Shown: positions 54,109 to 64,000 of the stretch, in pieces
Layout of the letters: each line of letters starts with the position of its first letter
How positions within the stretch are numbered: position 1 is the first letter of the stretch
From: Phycomyces nitens
Lineage: Eukaryota; Mucoromycota; Mucoromycetes; Mucorales; Phycomycetaceae
Reading direction: 5' to 3'
DNA: 64,000 nucleotides
NCBI GenBank assembly: GCA_022702545.1
Contig: JAHRBC010000003.1
Span: 7,874,001 to 7,938,000, forward strand
Position numbers and translations under genes: made by a program
The notes under the pieces: generated by a model
Database searches by the model: none
Seen by the model: the letters and a program-made list of their open reading frames with translations, nothing else
Told to the model about the DNA's origin: nothing

Positions 54109-54620
54109 AATGTCTTTTATAGACAAAGAAAATAAGTAAAAGAATAACCAAAAAATGAAATGATAAAATAATAAAATGATGCCATCAAGACCAAAGGAAA
54201 AGTTATAATAAAAATATACTGTAAAATAGTAAAGAAAAGGGTAAGACAAAGAAGTAGGAGAAATAAACTAAAGAAGTACAGAATGGTGCAATCCTGCAAG
54301 AAAGTGAGAAAGGGTTCACAAAGGAAAAAGTATAAAAAAGGAAATAATAAAGTGTGATAAAATAAAATAGAGAAAATTGAAAAGAAAGAAAAATAAAGAA
54401 ACTTGGAGATCGGCTATCCTACTCAGTTCGAACCTTTTCTTTAGACTGCTCCGGCCTCCAACCCCTCCTAGGCCTGTTCTGGGCCCTTAGTCCGGCTTTA
54501 TGGTCAAAACTGAACCTACTTACAACACATGTGTCAAACTGATGTGTGTTGAGTTTGTTGTGAGTGAAAACAAGTCAGAAAAATATATAAAATTAAATAC
54601 CACTCATTGACAATAACAAT
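54109..54620. other. repeat DNA left of CACTA-3, no gene
   Basis: 54109-54400 is A-rich with no frame. 54410-54530 is unusually GC-rich (CTCCGGCCTCCAACCCCTCC). Its minus strand contains AAGGTTCGAACTG, resembling a pol III B box, but there is no tRNA fold. 54530-54620 begins the tandem non-coding unit that resumes after CACTA-3 at 61432. Confidence 0.5.
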
Positions 54621-56850
54621 CACTGGGAAAATCATTTGATATACACTGGTATATAGGTAGGTATATTCCTGGACAAAGGTAAGGTATATACTGGAGTTTA
54701 TGTGAACAAATGCCTAGTGCACAAGGTACCTTTGGTGCCTGAGCATTTTCGCGCTAAACACTGGTGTTTAGTCCACTAGGGGTGATGCTAGTAAGGGGAG
54801 TTAGTATTCTTAATATGTCAACTTGAAGTGAATACCAGAATTACCTATGCAAATCTCAGTTTTAATTTTATTATATTCAATAAGTCTATTAAAAATAGAA
54901 TGGCGAGGTTCCTTTGCCTACACCCTTGAGAAGTCACATAACTGTAGTATAAGGTACTTTGCCTACAGTAGATAGCCCATTATTTATTGATTTTGGTATC
55001 CTCTTTATTACTCTCGACCAGTGATATACTCTCAATTATTTTATATCCCGTACTTATTAGGTTGTTTATGGTTTATATTTGTGTTTATTGGAAAGAATAG
55101 AATGGTTCTATACACGAGTTCTAATACTATTACGGTCTATCCTTGCCGCTTCTACCAGCCTACTTGATACTACTTGGATCGGGTGCTTCTCTACTGAACA
55201 ATACCTGAAAATAGGGTCTGGCGGCAATTTAGGTGGTTGCGGTAGTGTTCTGATATAATAAAAGTTATATTAGCAATATATATTCAAGAGTGCGGGTGCT
55301 ATTCAAGATGCGAGGGATATTATACTTACATTGCAAAGATTGGATAAGAATGGACAAAGAGGGGCTGAATTGTGTGACATGGCATCTTGTATGATTGGAT
55401 TGACTAGAGATGGGATAAAATAAATTAATATGGGTGAATTGAGTGATAGAAAAATTTATTTACATACCAAAAACAGAGTTGGTGATTATAGTAGAGGGAT
55501 GGTATATGGCGGCCAATAATAGTGTCTTGTTAAGAGTATAAAAAATTATTAGTAAATAGCCAGAATAATATTATGGAAAAGAATAAAGGCCAAGAAACGG
55601 CATTACCATTATGATAACCAGTCGTAGATGATGAGAGAGGCAGATGGGGTGGACAGTGATGGTGATAGCCTAAATTAGAATAAGCAACGTTAGAAAAGAA
55701 AATTATTTTTTTGACACAAAAAAGTTTTTTTTACCTGGGCACTGATGATGGTGCTATATAATAGGCCATGCGGGTGGAATAGGGCTATAAGATAAAAAGA
55801 GCAAACGGAAATAATATTATAGAAAAGTATAAAGAACAAGAAACGGCATTACCATCATGATAGCAGCCGTAGATTATGGAAGAGGCAGATGGGGTGAATG
55901 GCAGGGGTGGTCTATTGCAGAGTAAACAAAGTCAGATAAGGAAAATTTTGATTTGAAAAGACTTTTTTACCATGGTCCCGATGACAGTATAATATAATGA
56001 GATGTGTGAGTCAAAGAGGTCTATAAGATTGATAGAAAGAGAGAGAGTCAGAATAAATTATAAGATTACAGAGAGTTTAACTGATGATTGTTAACCTGGA
56101 TGGGCAATGTGGAAAGGATGCATCGGAATCAGCCTGTGTTTATGGGAGTGTAAAGAGAAAAGTAAATTGGCGCGGATATAGGGAAAAAGAGAGATTAATT
56201 ACAAGGGCCCACATCGAATTTGAAATAGAGACAGAATAGGTGTAATGGATGGAATCCAAAATATATCTTGAGCGATTAATATGCTTTGCTAGGTTTCAGT
56301 CTGCTGTTTATTATTTTCTTGGGCTTACAATAAAGGCGCAGAATCAATGTGAAAAAAAGCTGTGTAATCAACACTATCAAGAATCGTTTGGTTCAAAGAA
56401 TAAGGTTTTCGGGATAGATGGATAATGTTTATTGTTAAAGAGCCTGTATAATGTAAACAGAATAAAATATATAGACAAATAGATTTAAAGCTAAATGAAT
56501 AGTAATATTAATTGTGTTATAGAATAAACCCAAAGTATATATATATAAAAACCGATTTTACAAAGTCTTTTTCTTTATCCAAAGAGACCAACTCACTAGT
56601 TAATTAATAAAGGACAATTTTGATTGCCGATATCAACTCTGATAGTCTACAAGAAGTCTTTTTGGATACAGCCATGTATATGGCTATTAATATATAATAT
56701 GCTTTTCGTATAATTGACTTGTTCTTTCTCACTCTTTTGTGTTCTCATCATCTTATTATCTTTTTAGTTACAAGTAAAGAATATCATTTATATTAAATCC
56801 AGACACAGTATAATATAATTGACACTGACTATTTTAATATTCTTTAGACA
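54621..56850. other. left subterminal region of CACTA-3, no gene
   Basis: The first 200 bp contain palindromes such as CTAAACACTGGTGTTTAG (54755-54772). A degenerate tandem pair of about 246-bp period occupies about 55590-56080 (CAAGAAACGGCATTACCAT at 55591 and 55837). No protein frame is credible. Such repeat-rich ends are typical transposase-binding regions in CACTA elements. Confidence 0.6.
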
Positions 56851-57995
56851 ATGGCAAACAGACGCGCACTCGCTCCTCAGCCCAATGCAGAGAATCCTCG
56901 GATGATGGAGGAGATAATTGCTATGAAGCAAACTGTCTTGACAATAAGCAACGACGTAGGCTTTCTCAAACAAGCATATACCACCATGAACGGCCAAAGT
57001 GGTGCCAATGTTGGAGGCAACACCAACACTGGTCAGCCTTCAAATGCTGGGCCAGTGGTTCCTGTTGCTGTGGCCCCAGTTGTCAGCACTACTGGCAATG
57101 TTCTTCCTGAGCCAAAACCAAAGGACCTCACGGAAGTGATTGTAAGTAACAGAGTAATAATAATTCACTAATTTAATGCTATAAAATAGAGACTTATTCA
57201 TGGCTACATGTGGACGCCAAGGTTCAGGTTGAATGACCAGGCCGAAATTGAGGCCAACAACAGGAAGCCCAGGTGGAACACCAAGGTCTTCTTCAACGAC
57301 AGTCCAAATAAAGAGTTGGTGGACAACCTAATGGCCTTCCTGGTGCAAAGGTCTCGGGACCCCAGGTTGCGAAACAGTGACATCCGTGAAAAGGTTCACA
57401 ACCACTTCCGCAGTCGGTGTCACCTGGAGTCCCAGACTTCTAGCAAGAGGGATGCCGCAAAGGCAAAGACACGGCGCTCTTCTCGTGAGGGTGATGTAAG
57501 TTGTGTTTTATATTCTAATCAGAGCTTAGTTTTAAGAGTAATATTAATACCAATTGATCTATAGCACCTCAAACGCCGTGGCCTTACCTATGCCAAGAAC
57601 AAGGCTGCCATTGATGCTGCAATGGGTAGGGATTGCTCCAATCTCATTCAGAAAGGAGCAATGTCTGATGGCGAGTCTGGTGATGAGACACCTGGGACTC
57701 CAGGTGTGCGCATCGTTCACGTCAAGCGCCCAAGTTGGCGAAGCAACGAGGTAAATTGTTTTCCAGCCAAGTTTATTGTTTTTGAAATATAATAAATAGA
57801 AACTAATTGTCCTTTTAGTTCAACCATTTCGAGGAAATGGTTGACTTGTATGCCCGTGTCGACTTGGGCAACAATTCTCGACAGCTGATGGAAAGACGCT
57901 TCCACAGTGTCGTGACCAAACCAGTCCCTGACAGCATGCTCCCCCACCACCACAGTGGACCGTCAGAGATGACGAATAAAAAATTAAACAATTAA
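56851..57995 (+). CDS. CACTA-3 partner gene, intact
   Basis: Four exons (56851-57141, 57190-57495, 57565-57750, 57819-57995), all phase 0 with canonical GTAAGT/GTAAAT and TAG ends, give 319 residues. The N-terminal 40 residues include a helical MMEEIIAMKQTVLTISNDVG, followed by a Gly/Val/Pro-rich linker. The middle domain has PRWNTKVFFNDSPNKELVDN and IREKVHNHFRSRCHLES, with a basic KRDAAKAKTRRSSR run. The acidic AMSDGESGDETPG precedes VKRPSWRSNE, and the C terminus is polar. It converges on the transposase with 109 bp between stops. I know no named family for it. Recurrence in all three elements argues for a role in transposition or element control. Confidence 0.82.
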
Positions 57996-58104
57996 AAAAT
58001 TAAAAAAAAATCTCTTCTTAAGCTGATTGTTACAGTTTGTCTTAATAACATACTTAGAAGGTAAAATTGTTTGCCTTGGAGGAAAGATGTTTTTATTTAT
58101 TTAT

Positions 58105-61100
58105 TTAAGCATATTGCTTTTTTGGCAGAGGAATGACTAGTGTTGTCGTCTCATTGTTCTTTGTATATTTGGCAGTGGCCACCTCAAGCAAGATGCGATG
58201 AACAGGCAGGATGCACTGATAGTCATCATCTGAAAATTCAGGCAGGCAAATGTCCACACCATCATCTTCTCGTGATCTATCTGAAGACAGAGGAAGCCAT
58301 CGGACAAATGCAAAAACATGCTCGGTGTGCTGGATTCCATGACTTGAGCAGATTGTCTGGTTGGTTGGTGGCATGAAGGAATGAGTAAACATATACTGGA
58401 TTTGGCCAGTATACGCATTTGCATGGTCGCCGTATCTGCCAAGGAACAGTGCCTGGACAAAAGACCCACGACTGACAGAACTATTCTTGCCAACGTATGT
58501 TTGGCCTAGAATATCAATTGATTTCAGTTTGCCAATCTGATTATCAACGAAAAACGGCGAGAGGGAGGCGTGACGATAGTCCACTAGGTCTGGAATGTCA
58601 TACTGCTTCTTGTAATACTCCAACAAAAAAGGATAGTGGACATCACTTATTGAGGAAGGCTTACTGGTCAAGAGAGGAAATGCAGACGGAGGGAGCGGTT
58701 CATTGCCTTTGACAAGAATTGTTGCATCGTTGGAGAGTCGAAGAAAGTCTTGCAAGTCAAATGTGCAGTAGGTTGTAGAGGGAGAGGAGAGGATGGTGGG
58801 TGTGGTGGACGTGAGTTTCTGGAGAACAGGAGAAAAGAGGACTTGGCTCGAATTGGGAAAAACGGCATTGATATAGTCACTCTTGTATGCATCTTCCAGG
58901 AAGTTTCGCATATAGGTCATCTCAAACCCATCTCTTCTGTTCGTGTTAATATTCTTTAACAAGCCATTGAATCTCTCAAACCCAAAGAGCCAATAACCGT
59001 ACACGGGTCCAAAATCACGAACGGTGTCGCGAAGATGGAGGTGCAGGTGCATATTGCAGGTGAGGATTGTAGCAGGGTAAAGCGTTTTGCACAATTGACA
59101 GAATTGCTGGAGATGGAGGTGAGCTGACTCGACATCATCATACGTTATTGTTGGCTTGACCAGAATATGACATGCGTCCACGAAATCGATCCAGTTGGCA
59201 AAGTTTGCTGGTGGAAGAACGTACTTCAGCAAAACTGGAGAGTACACCAATACCCACGACTTCCATTCGTCAGCTTTCATCCTGGGGAACCCCTTGCCAA
59301 TCTTCGTCTTCAGCATGCTGTAGCCAACAGGCAGTACCATGGTCTCGGCTATCTTCTGCATCTCGCGAAGATCCCTGTCTACGATCAGACCACTGGCAGT
59401 CCACTTTTCCACCATTCTTTTTGCCGTGCCCAGAAAGAGATTGTGCATGGGATCGATGATCGTTCCACGTACTAGATCAAAGTATCCAAGACGATGCAGC
59501 TGCGACCATCGAACACCATTTTCGACCTCCAGCTGATGTCTTTCTGAGGATGTACTTGCACTTTTCCACACCTCAGCATGCACCCGGTTTTCAGCACCAC
59601 TCGCAAGCCTCCACTCAGCAAACTCGAAACCGCGGAAATCTACACTGGTCGTGCCTTCCAGACGAGAGAACTGATGATTGCATTTGTAGCATGCGCATGT
59701 GCTGTTGTGGGCGGTGAATCCACTGGTCTTTCTTGCTGCTGGGATGTCACACGCCACCATCATTAGTGCAGCACGGACACTGGCACCAGTTGGCCTCTCA
59801 AATGTTGGAATATTCATTCCAACATAGAGCTCGTTCAACTCATCTACCAACGGCTCCAGGTAGTGGTTGATCTCCTCTGACTTTGGCTCTTTTGGTCCAG
59901 GCATAAGACCAACGAGGATGGTGTTTTCTGGCTTGAATCGCTCCTCCCGAGGTAGATTATTGATGACCAAATAAATGGCACCACAAGAGTACACCACACC
60001 ATCGAAAGGTTGGAACCAGTCGATGTTGAGAGCCAACATGAGGGAGCGCGGATCCGCTATAAACTGGGCGCCGTTGATGTCCTTGACGTCCTTCCACATG
60101 GCGCCGTCGTAGACATTGCACATTGTCTGTGGAATCTTGAGATCTGAGTTCCAGTGTCTGATTCTGGCCTCAAAGCCAGGGCGAAGAAAGAGTGTCTTCA
60201 TAGCATGCTTGACGGATTGATAGACAAACACCCTTTTTGGGGCCAAGGCACCAACAGACAACTCCTTCACCAACTTACACCCGCAGACAGAGTTGGATCC
60301 AAGCTTCTGGAACACACAGGTGGGAGGAACTGTCATGCATTCATCGTAGATTTGATGGCAATCTTGGCATGCTACAAATCTGTGGATTCCCTTGGATATC
60401 TCGGAAAATCCAGTCATTCTTTGGAGCCCAAGAAGACTTGTTGGAAGCTGGAAATCCTGCTCGTAAATCTTCAAGAGCTCATTGATGAACTCGATCAAGA
60501 CAATGGAACCCTTGTTGACCACGTAGCGGGATGTAAAAAGGACCGTGAAGATGGCGATAAACTTGTGAACTGGGTTCTCAGGCATACCAGGGGCTTCAAA
60601 AGGGGCTATTGTAAAAAAAGAGAAAATATTAATACTCAATTTTTCAGGCTTTTTCTTTTATTCAATGATTATGTACAAACCTTCGGCATCCAACTCCTCA
60701 AGCTCAAGCTCAACAACATCTTCATCATCACTGGCGCCATCGTCATTCTCAACCGAGATCTCATTGTCATCATCGCGATTCTCAATGGAGACATCGTTGG
60801 CAGGCATGGACTCAATTTCCAAAACAGGAACATTTGTTTGGCTGCCCTCTTCTACGGGACCAGGTTGGTAAGTCATGACAGCTACAAATATAGAATATAA
60901 TAGTGTGTTAGACACCATTGACATTTAAATAAATATATTTCTTACACTCAGAATCAACTTCCATCATTTCTCTTTGAGAGTCTTTATTTATAATATAATA
61001 TTAATATACAAGTATACTCTGTTGTTTTAAATAAAATACCCCTTGAAGATGTGAATACTGCATCTACTCTGGCTCTTTTGTTATGATGTTGGACAGTTCT

Positions 61101-61187
61101 TCTTGTCACATAGGTGAATCCTTCTTCATTATCACCGCATACAGTGCAATAGCACTTGGTGTTGTAAATACTGTTGGAAGAAGACAT
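58105..61187 (-). CDS. CACTA-3 tnp2-type transposase, intact
   Basis: Exons 61187-61040, 60969-60946 (a 24-nt microexon), 60881-60681 and 60605-58105, all phase 1, total 957 residues. The N-terminal zinc-like motif is KCYCTVCGDNEEGF...TVQHH. Exon 3 is acidic (ASDDEDVVELELEELD). Then come a hydrophobic segment, a Cys-rich patch (VACQDCHQIYDEC), and the Transposase_21 core: LNIDWFQPFDG near residue 318, GLMPGPKEPKSEEINHYLEP, ACDIPAARKTSGF...CYKC, IDPMHNLFLGTAKRMVEKW and DFGPVYGYWLFGFERFN. The C-terminal part has ILPVHRILLEVA and LVIPLPKKQYA. No internal stop or frameshift is visible. Confidence 0.92.
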
Positions 61188-61431
61188 GATGTTTGTGTTT
61201 GTAATATTATTATTAAAAGGAAACGAGTGTTACATGTATTTTATTTGCTATACTTTTATAATAATAAAAAGTAATATTCTAATGCTCATTGTATCCGAAC
61301 CAATAGGATGTAGTAAAATTATATTTTCGAAATAAAAAAAAAGGAAAACTGTGGAGTTGAAAAATAGACTAGCTTTCACACCAGTTCAGGGCTACTATAC
61401 CACCAGTGTATTCAGGGCCGTTTTTCCAGTG

Positions 61432-63589
61432 AATAGTGCAATAAAGAATGATAACAACAGGGTAGAAACCAAAGTTAGACAGCAATAAATGGACAAGAGA
61501 AGAGAAAGGTAAGATATGGAAAGAAATATAGAACTTTGCTCAGGACAGTTGATTATATTCTTGACAGCAAACGGTACAAAAAGGAAGAGATAAAATAGAG
61601 GAAGGGAACTTGATAATTTCACTCAGGACAATTAGACAAGTTGATAGCAAAGTACGAGAGGGATACAAATTTGATGGAAGAGGGAAAAGGATAAAAAGAA
61701 AAAATCAATCTTGGCACAAGTATGGCTAGGAATTTTTATACAAGACAATTCACTAGTTCAGGGATGGAAATTAAGAGAGAGGTAACTGATGATATTTATT
61801 TGATGAAGATTTTGATCTCTTATATAGATTTGTAAAATATTACTTAATGATGAATTTCTAGATTAATTTTTGTAAATGAGAATGAGTGTGCAAAAAATAG
61901 ATGAGATAATAAATATGTGTTGAGAGGAAGTATGAATGATAAAACAAGATAATGATATGAAGGTGCAATAAGTATGAAATGTAGTGTAAAATAGTAAATG
62001 CGATGAAGGACAATGAAATAAAAGAAATGCCAATATGCAGGAAAATGACTTGAGTTGTAAATAAAGGAAGATGGTGGTTGATGTGCACAGACATGGATAT
62101 GGGGAAGGGAAAGGTGAGATGATGACAAAAAGGTGGGTACAAATGACAAATAAGGAAATGATAATGAGAGGTTTAAAATGAGAGCGAGGGTAACAAATAA
62201 GGAAAATCAAAGGAGTGCAGAAGAAAGATAAATATGTGAGAAGTAAAGTGACTTGCGATTGGGAAAAGGTGACATTGCTAGTTGATCAGAAGGCTACGTC
62301 ACACTTTTTGGCAGAGAGGGCTTTGGAAAGTCACATGAATAGGTGAGAAGTGGTCAAAGCTACAAATGCTACAATATTCATGTTAAAAATGACGCGTGTT
62401 GAGTTTGTTGTGAGTAAAAACGAGTCAGAAAAATATAGTAAATTGAATACCTCACATTGACAATAACGAGGGTGCGATAAAAAATGAATATAACGGGGGT
62501 AGAACCACAATTCAAAGACAGCAAGAGGACAAAAGAAGAGAAAATAAAGAAATAGACAGAGATATATGAACTTCGCTCAGGACAGTTAGATATATTCTTG
62601 ACAGCAATGGATACAAGGGATAGGAATACAAATAGAGAGAGAGAACTAGATAATTTTGCTCAGGACAATTAATCAAGTTGACAGCAAGGTACTGGGAAGT
62701 TACAAAATCAGGAAAAAGGGAAAAGGATGAAAAGGAAAATCAATCTTGGCACGAAGTATGTTTAGGAATTTCTATACAAGACAATTCACTAATTCAGGGA
62801 CGGAAAATAAGAGAGAGATAACTGATAATTTTTATTGATTGAAATTTTGGTCTCTTATATAGACTTCGTAAAATGTTACTTAGTGATAAATGATGAATTG
62901 ATTAATAATAAAATATAGAAATTGGGTGTGTGAATGAAAGGTAGAACAGTATATGAGATAATAGATAAGGATAATAATGACCTTGGGGGGAGAGGTATGA
63001 GATGATAAGACAAAATAAGATATGATAGTATGAGAAAATAGGATATACAGGGAAGGTGATAATATAAAAATGGAGGACAAATATGATAAGACAAAATGAG
63101 ATATGAAAATGTGCAAAGACAATGTAAATATGAAGTATGAAGATATGGATAACAGTAATATGATAAAGTGAGCAGTGTGAGAGAAGGGACAGAGGTATGA
63201 AGGGGTATGAATAAAATGAAGTGCCGATGTGTGAGAGGGTGTAAAGAGGTAGATAACATGAAGAGAAAGATAAGTGTGCACAGACAGCAACGTGGGGAGA
63301 AGGGAAAAGAAGATAGATAACAAAAATAGTATACAATAGATAAATATGGAAATGGATAGGAGGGGTTTGAAATGAGAGCGAGGGTGACAAATATAGAAAT
63401 CAAAGAAGTGCAGATAAAAGGGAGATATGAGAAATAAGGTGACTTGCAAATGGAGAAAGGTGATGTTGCCAAGTTGATCAGGATGCTTTGTCATGCTTTC
63501 TAGCAGGGAAGGCCTTGTAAAAGTCACGTGAAATGGAGAGAAGTGAGCAAAGCTGGAAATTCTACAACACCTGTGTCAAAAACATGTGT
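61432..63589. repeat. degenerate tandem non-coding units upstream of the tRNA gene
   Basis: Unit 1 spans about 54540-54620 plus 61432-62396, and unit 2 spans about 62397-63585. They share GTTGAGTTTGTTGTGAGT near the start, then CAGGACAGTT..ATATTCTTGACAGCAA and TATACAAGACAATTCACTA..TTCAGGGA. They also share TCTCTTATATAGA, a long A/G-rich stretch, and a common end before the tRNA. Frames on the minus strand are low-complexity and not genes. The unit could be a long terminal repeat or satellite; its class is unknown. Confidence 0.6.
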
Positions 63590-63663
63590 GCCCCCGTGGC
63601 GTAATTGGATAACGCTTCAGACTTCTAATCTGAGGATTGCGGGTTCGACCCCCGTCGGGGGTG
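63590..63663 (+). tRNA. tRNA-Arg (anticodon TCT)
   Basis: The 74-nt cloverleaf has acceptor GCCCCCG pairing CGGGGGT (first pair G-U), and a D arm GGCGTAATTGGATAACGC. The anticodon stem-loop is TCAGA-CTTCTAA-TCTGA with TCT, and the T arm is GCGGGTTCGACCCCCGT, with B box GGTTCGACCCC. It is followed by G and a T6 run at 63669-63674 that would stop RNA polymerase III. There is no intron. It decodes AGA, a common codon in AT-rich genomes. Confidence 0.97.
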
Positions 63664-63668
63664 CTACA

Positions 63669-63674
63669 TTTTTT
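63669..63674 (+). terminator. RNA polymerase III terminator
   Basis: TTTTTT begins 6 bases after the tRNA 3' end, the usual stop for pol III. Confidence 0.85.
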
Positions 63675-64000
63675 ATCAGGTTTCTATTGTCGTGCCTAAT
63701 TTTGGTGAAACAAGTGTCGTTCCTGATCTGGGATGGTTTTCCTTTTACTATAACAAAGCCAAAAGGTCAATCCCACTGGGGAAACAGGAGTATACGTAAA
63801 ATCAAAGAGAGGATAAAAGATGCTTTTTATTATTATGACTTTGGTTATCTTATATAGTTCTCTAACTAATACTGCGCATTATCCCCAGTAGTTATTATAT
63901 GATATTTTCATAAAAGAAGAGACATTGTACTGCGGTTAATGCTCAGGAAGATGTTACTGCGCATAAAGAAGTACTGCGGTTAATCATCTTCAGATTTTAC
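63675..64000. other. downstream flank of the tRNA, no gene
   Basis: No protein or RNA gene seen. A segment near 63790-63860 (AAAGAGAGGATAAAAGATG ... TTATCTTATATAG) is loosely like the end of the tandem unit upstream of the tRNA, so repeat DNA may lie on both sides. Confidence 0.5.

Larger units (their letters stand above)
54621..61431. mobile_element. CACTA-3: structurally intact CACTA transposon
   Basis: 6811 bp with termini CACTGGGAAAA and TTTTTCCAGTG and the duplication AAT at 54618-54620 and 61432-61434. A related uninterrupted copy of the target occurs at about 62395-62530 (…CATTGACAATAAC…), confirming the insertion site. It carries a complete partner gene (+, 56851-57995) and a complete transposase (-, 58105-61187) in convergent order. 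Both termini also carry an inner ACACTGGTRTA repeat. Nothing visible prevents autonomy. Confidence 0.94.

Noticed and set aside
54410..54530. A tRNA or SINE on the minus strand (B-box-like GGTTCGAACTG)
   Set aside because: No A box at a proper distance and no cloverleaf could be drawn.
62876..63527. Long hydrophobic minus-strand frames (up to 215 codons)
   Set aside because: They are translations of purine-rich low-complexity repeat DNA that overlap in all three frames, as also seen at 61844-62210; no membrane-protein family is suggested.

Overview
The window is a repeat-dominated block of a eukaryotic nuclear genome, most likely an early-diverging fungus of the Mucoromycota. The reasons are strong AT richness, short (about 50-70 bp) GT-AG introns, Tf1/sushi-like Ty3 chromoviruses, and a mix of CACTA, Tc1, Mutator-like and PIF/Harbinger DNA transposons. 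The genus is not determined. I found no convincing single-copy host protein gene. The only host gene I would defend is a tRNA-Arg(TCT) at 63590-63663.

Layout. 1-2252: nothing recognisable. 2253-3528: the LTR plus integrase/chromodomain end of a minus-strand Ty3 element (Gyp-0). 4810-14092: an old minus-strand Ty3 element (Gyp-1). It is interrupted by a full-length young chromovirus, Gyp-2 (5563-10770, LTRs identical by eye, target duplication GTTTC), and by a solo LTR (11940-12320, duplication CGGGT). 14093-19655: a second chromovirus (Gyp-3) with an extra partial LTR on its right. Its two flanks belong to different Ty3 elements. 19656-29187: minus-strand Gyp-4, split exactly by CACTA-1 (19769-26012, duplication TAT). 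29188-38414: remnants with a CACTATGG end (CACTA-4 type) around full-length minus-strand Gyp-5 (32448-38331, duplication TTTAC). 40097-43248: a solo LTR of the Gyp-0 family (duplication ACACT) split by a PIF/Harbinger element (40185-42990). 43431-53354: CACTA-2 (duplication ATC), which contains a Tc1 element (44840-48636, TA), which itself contains a Mutator-like element (45972-48412, 8-bp duplication CTAGAAGA). 53483-54108: CACTA-4-type end. 54621-61431: CACTA-3 (duplication AAT), apparently intact. 61432-63589: degenerate tandem non-coding units leading to the tRNA.

Most notable system. The three CACTA elements share one design. A four-exon tnp2-type transposase of about 957 residues, with all introns in phase 1 and an N-terminal Cys-Cys-Cys-His motif, faces a convergent second gene. 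That second gene encodes an unrecognised protein of about 320 residues with an acidic MSD-ES motif followed by RPSWRS(D/N)E. It looks like a conserved, co-mobilised partner of the transposase.

Other signals. Gyp-2 and Gyp-3 show a covarying LTR/PBS match that suggests Tf1-like self-priming, and a conserved G-GGA-AAA heptamer at the end of gag. Gyp-4 carries an internal copy of a polypurine tract. Sixteen premature stops across the window are almost all explainable by C-to-T/G-to-A transitions, and all nine differences between the two full Gyp-3 LTRs are transitions. This suggests cytosine-methylation decay or a RIP-like process. Coordinates and alignments were read by eye; no database search was possible.
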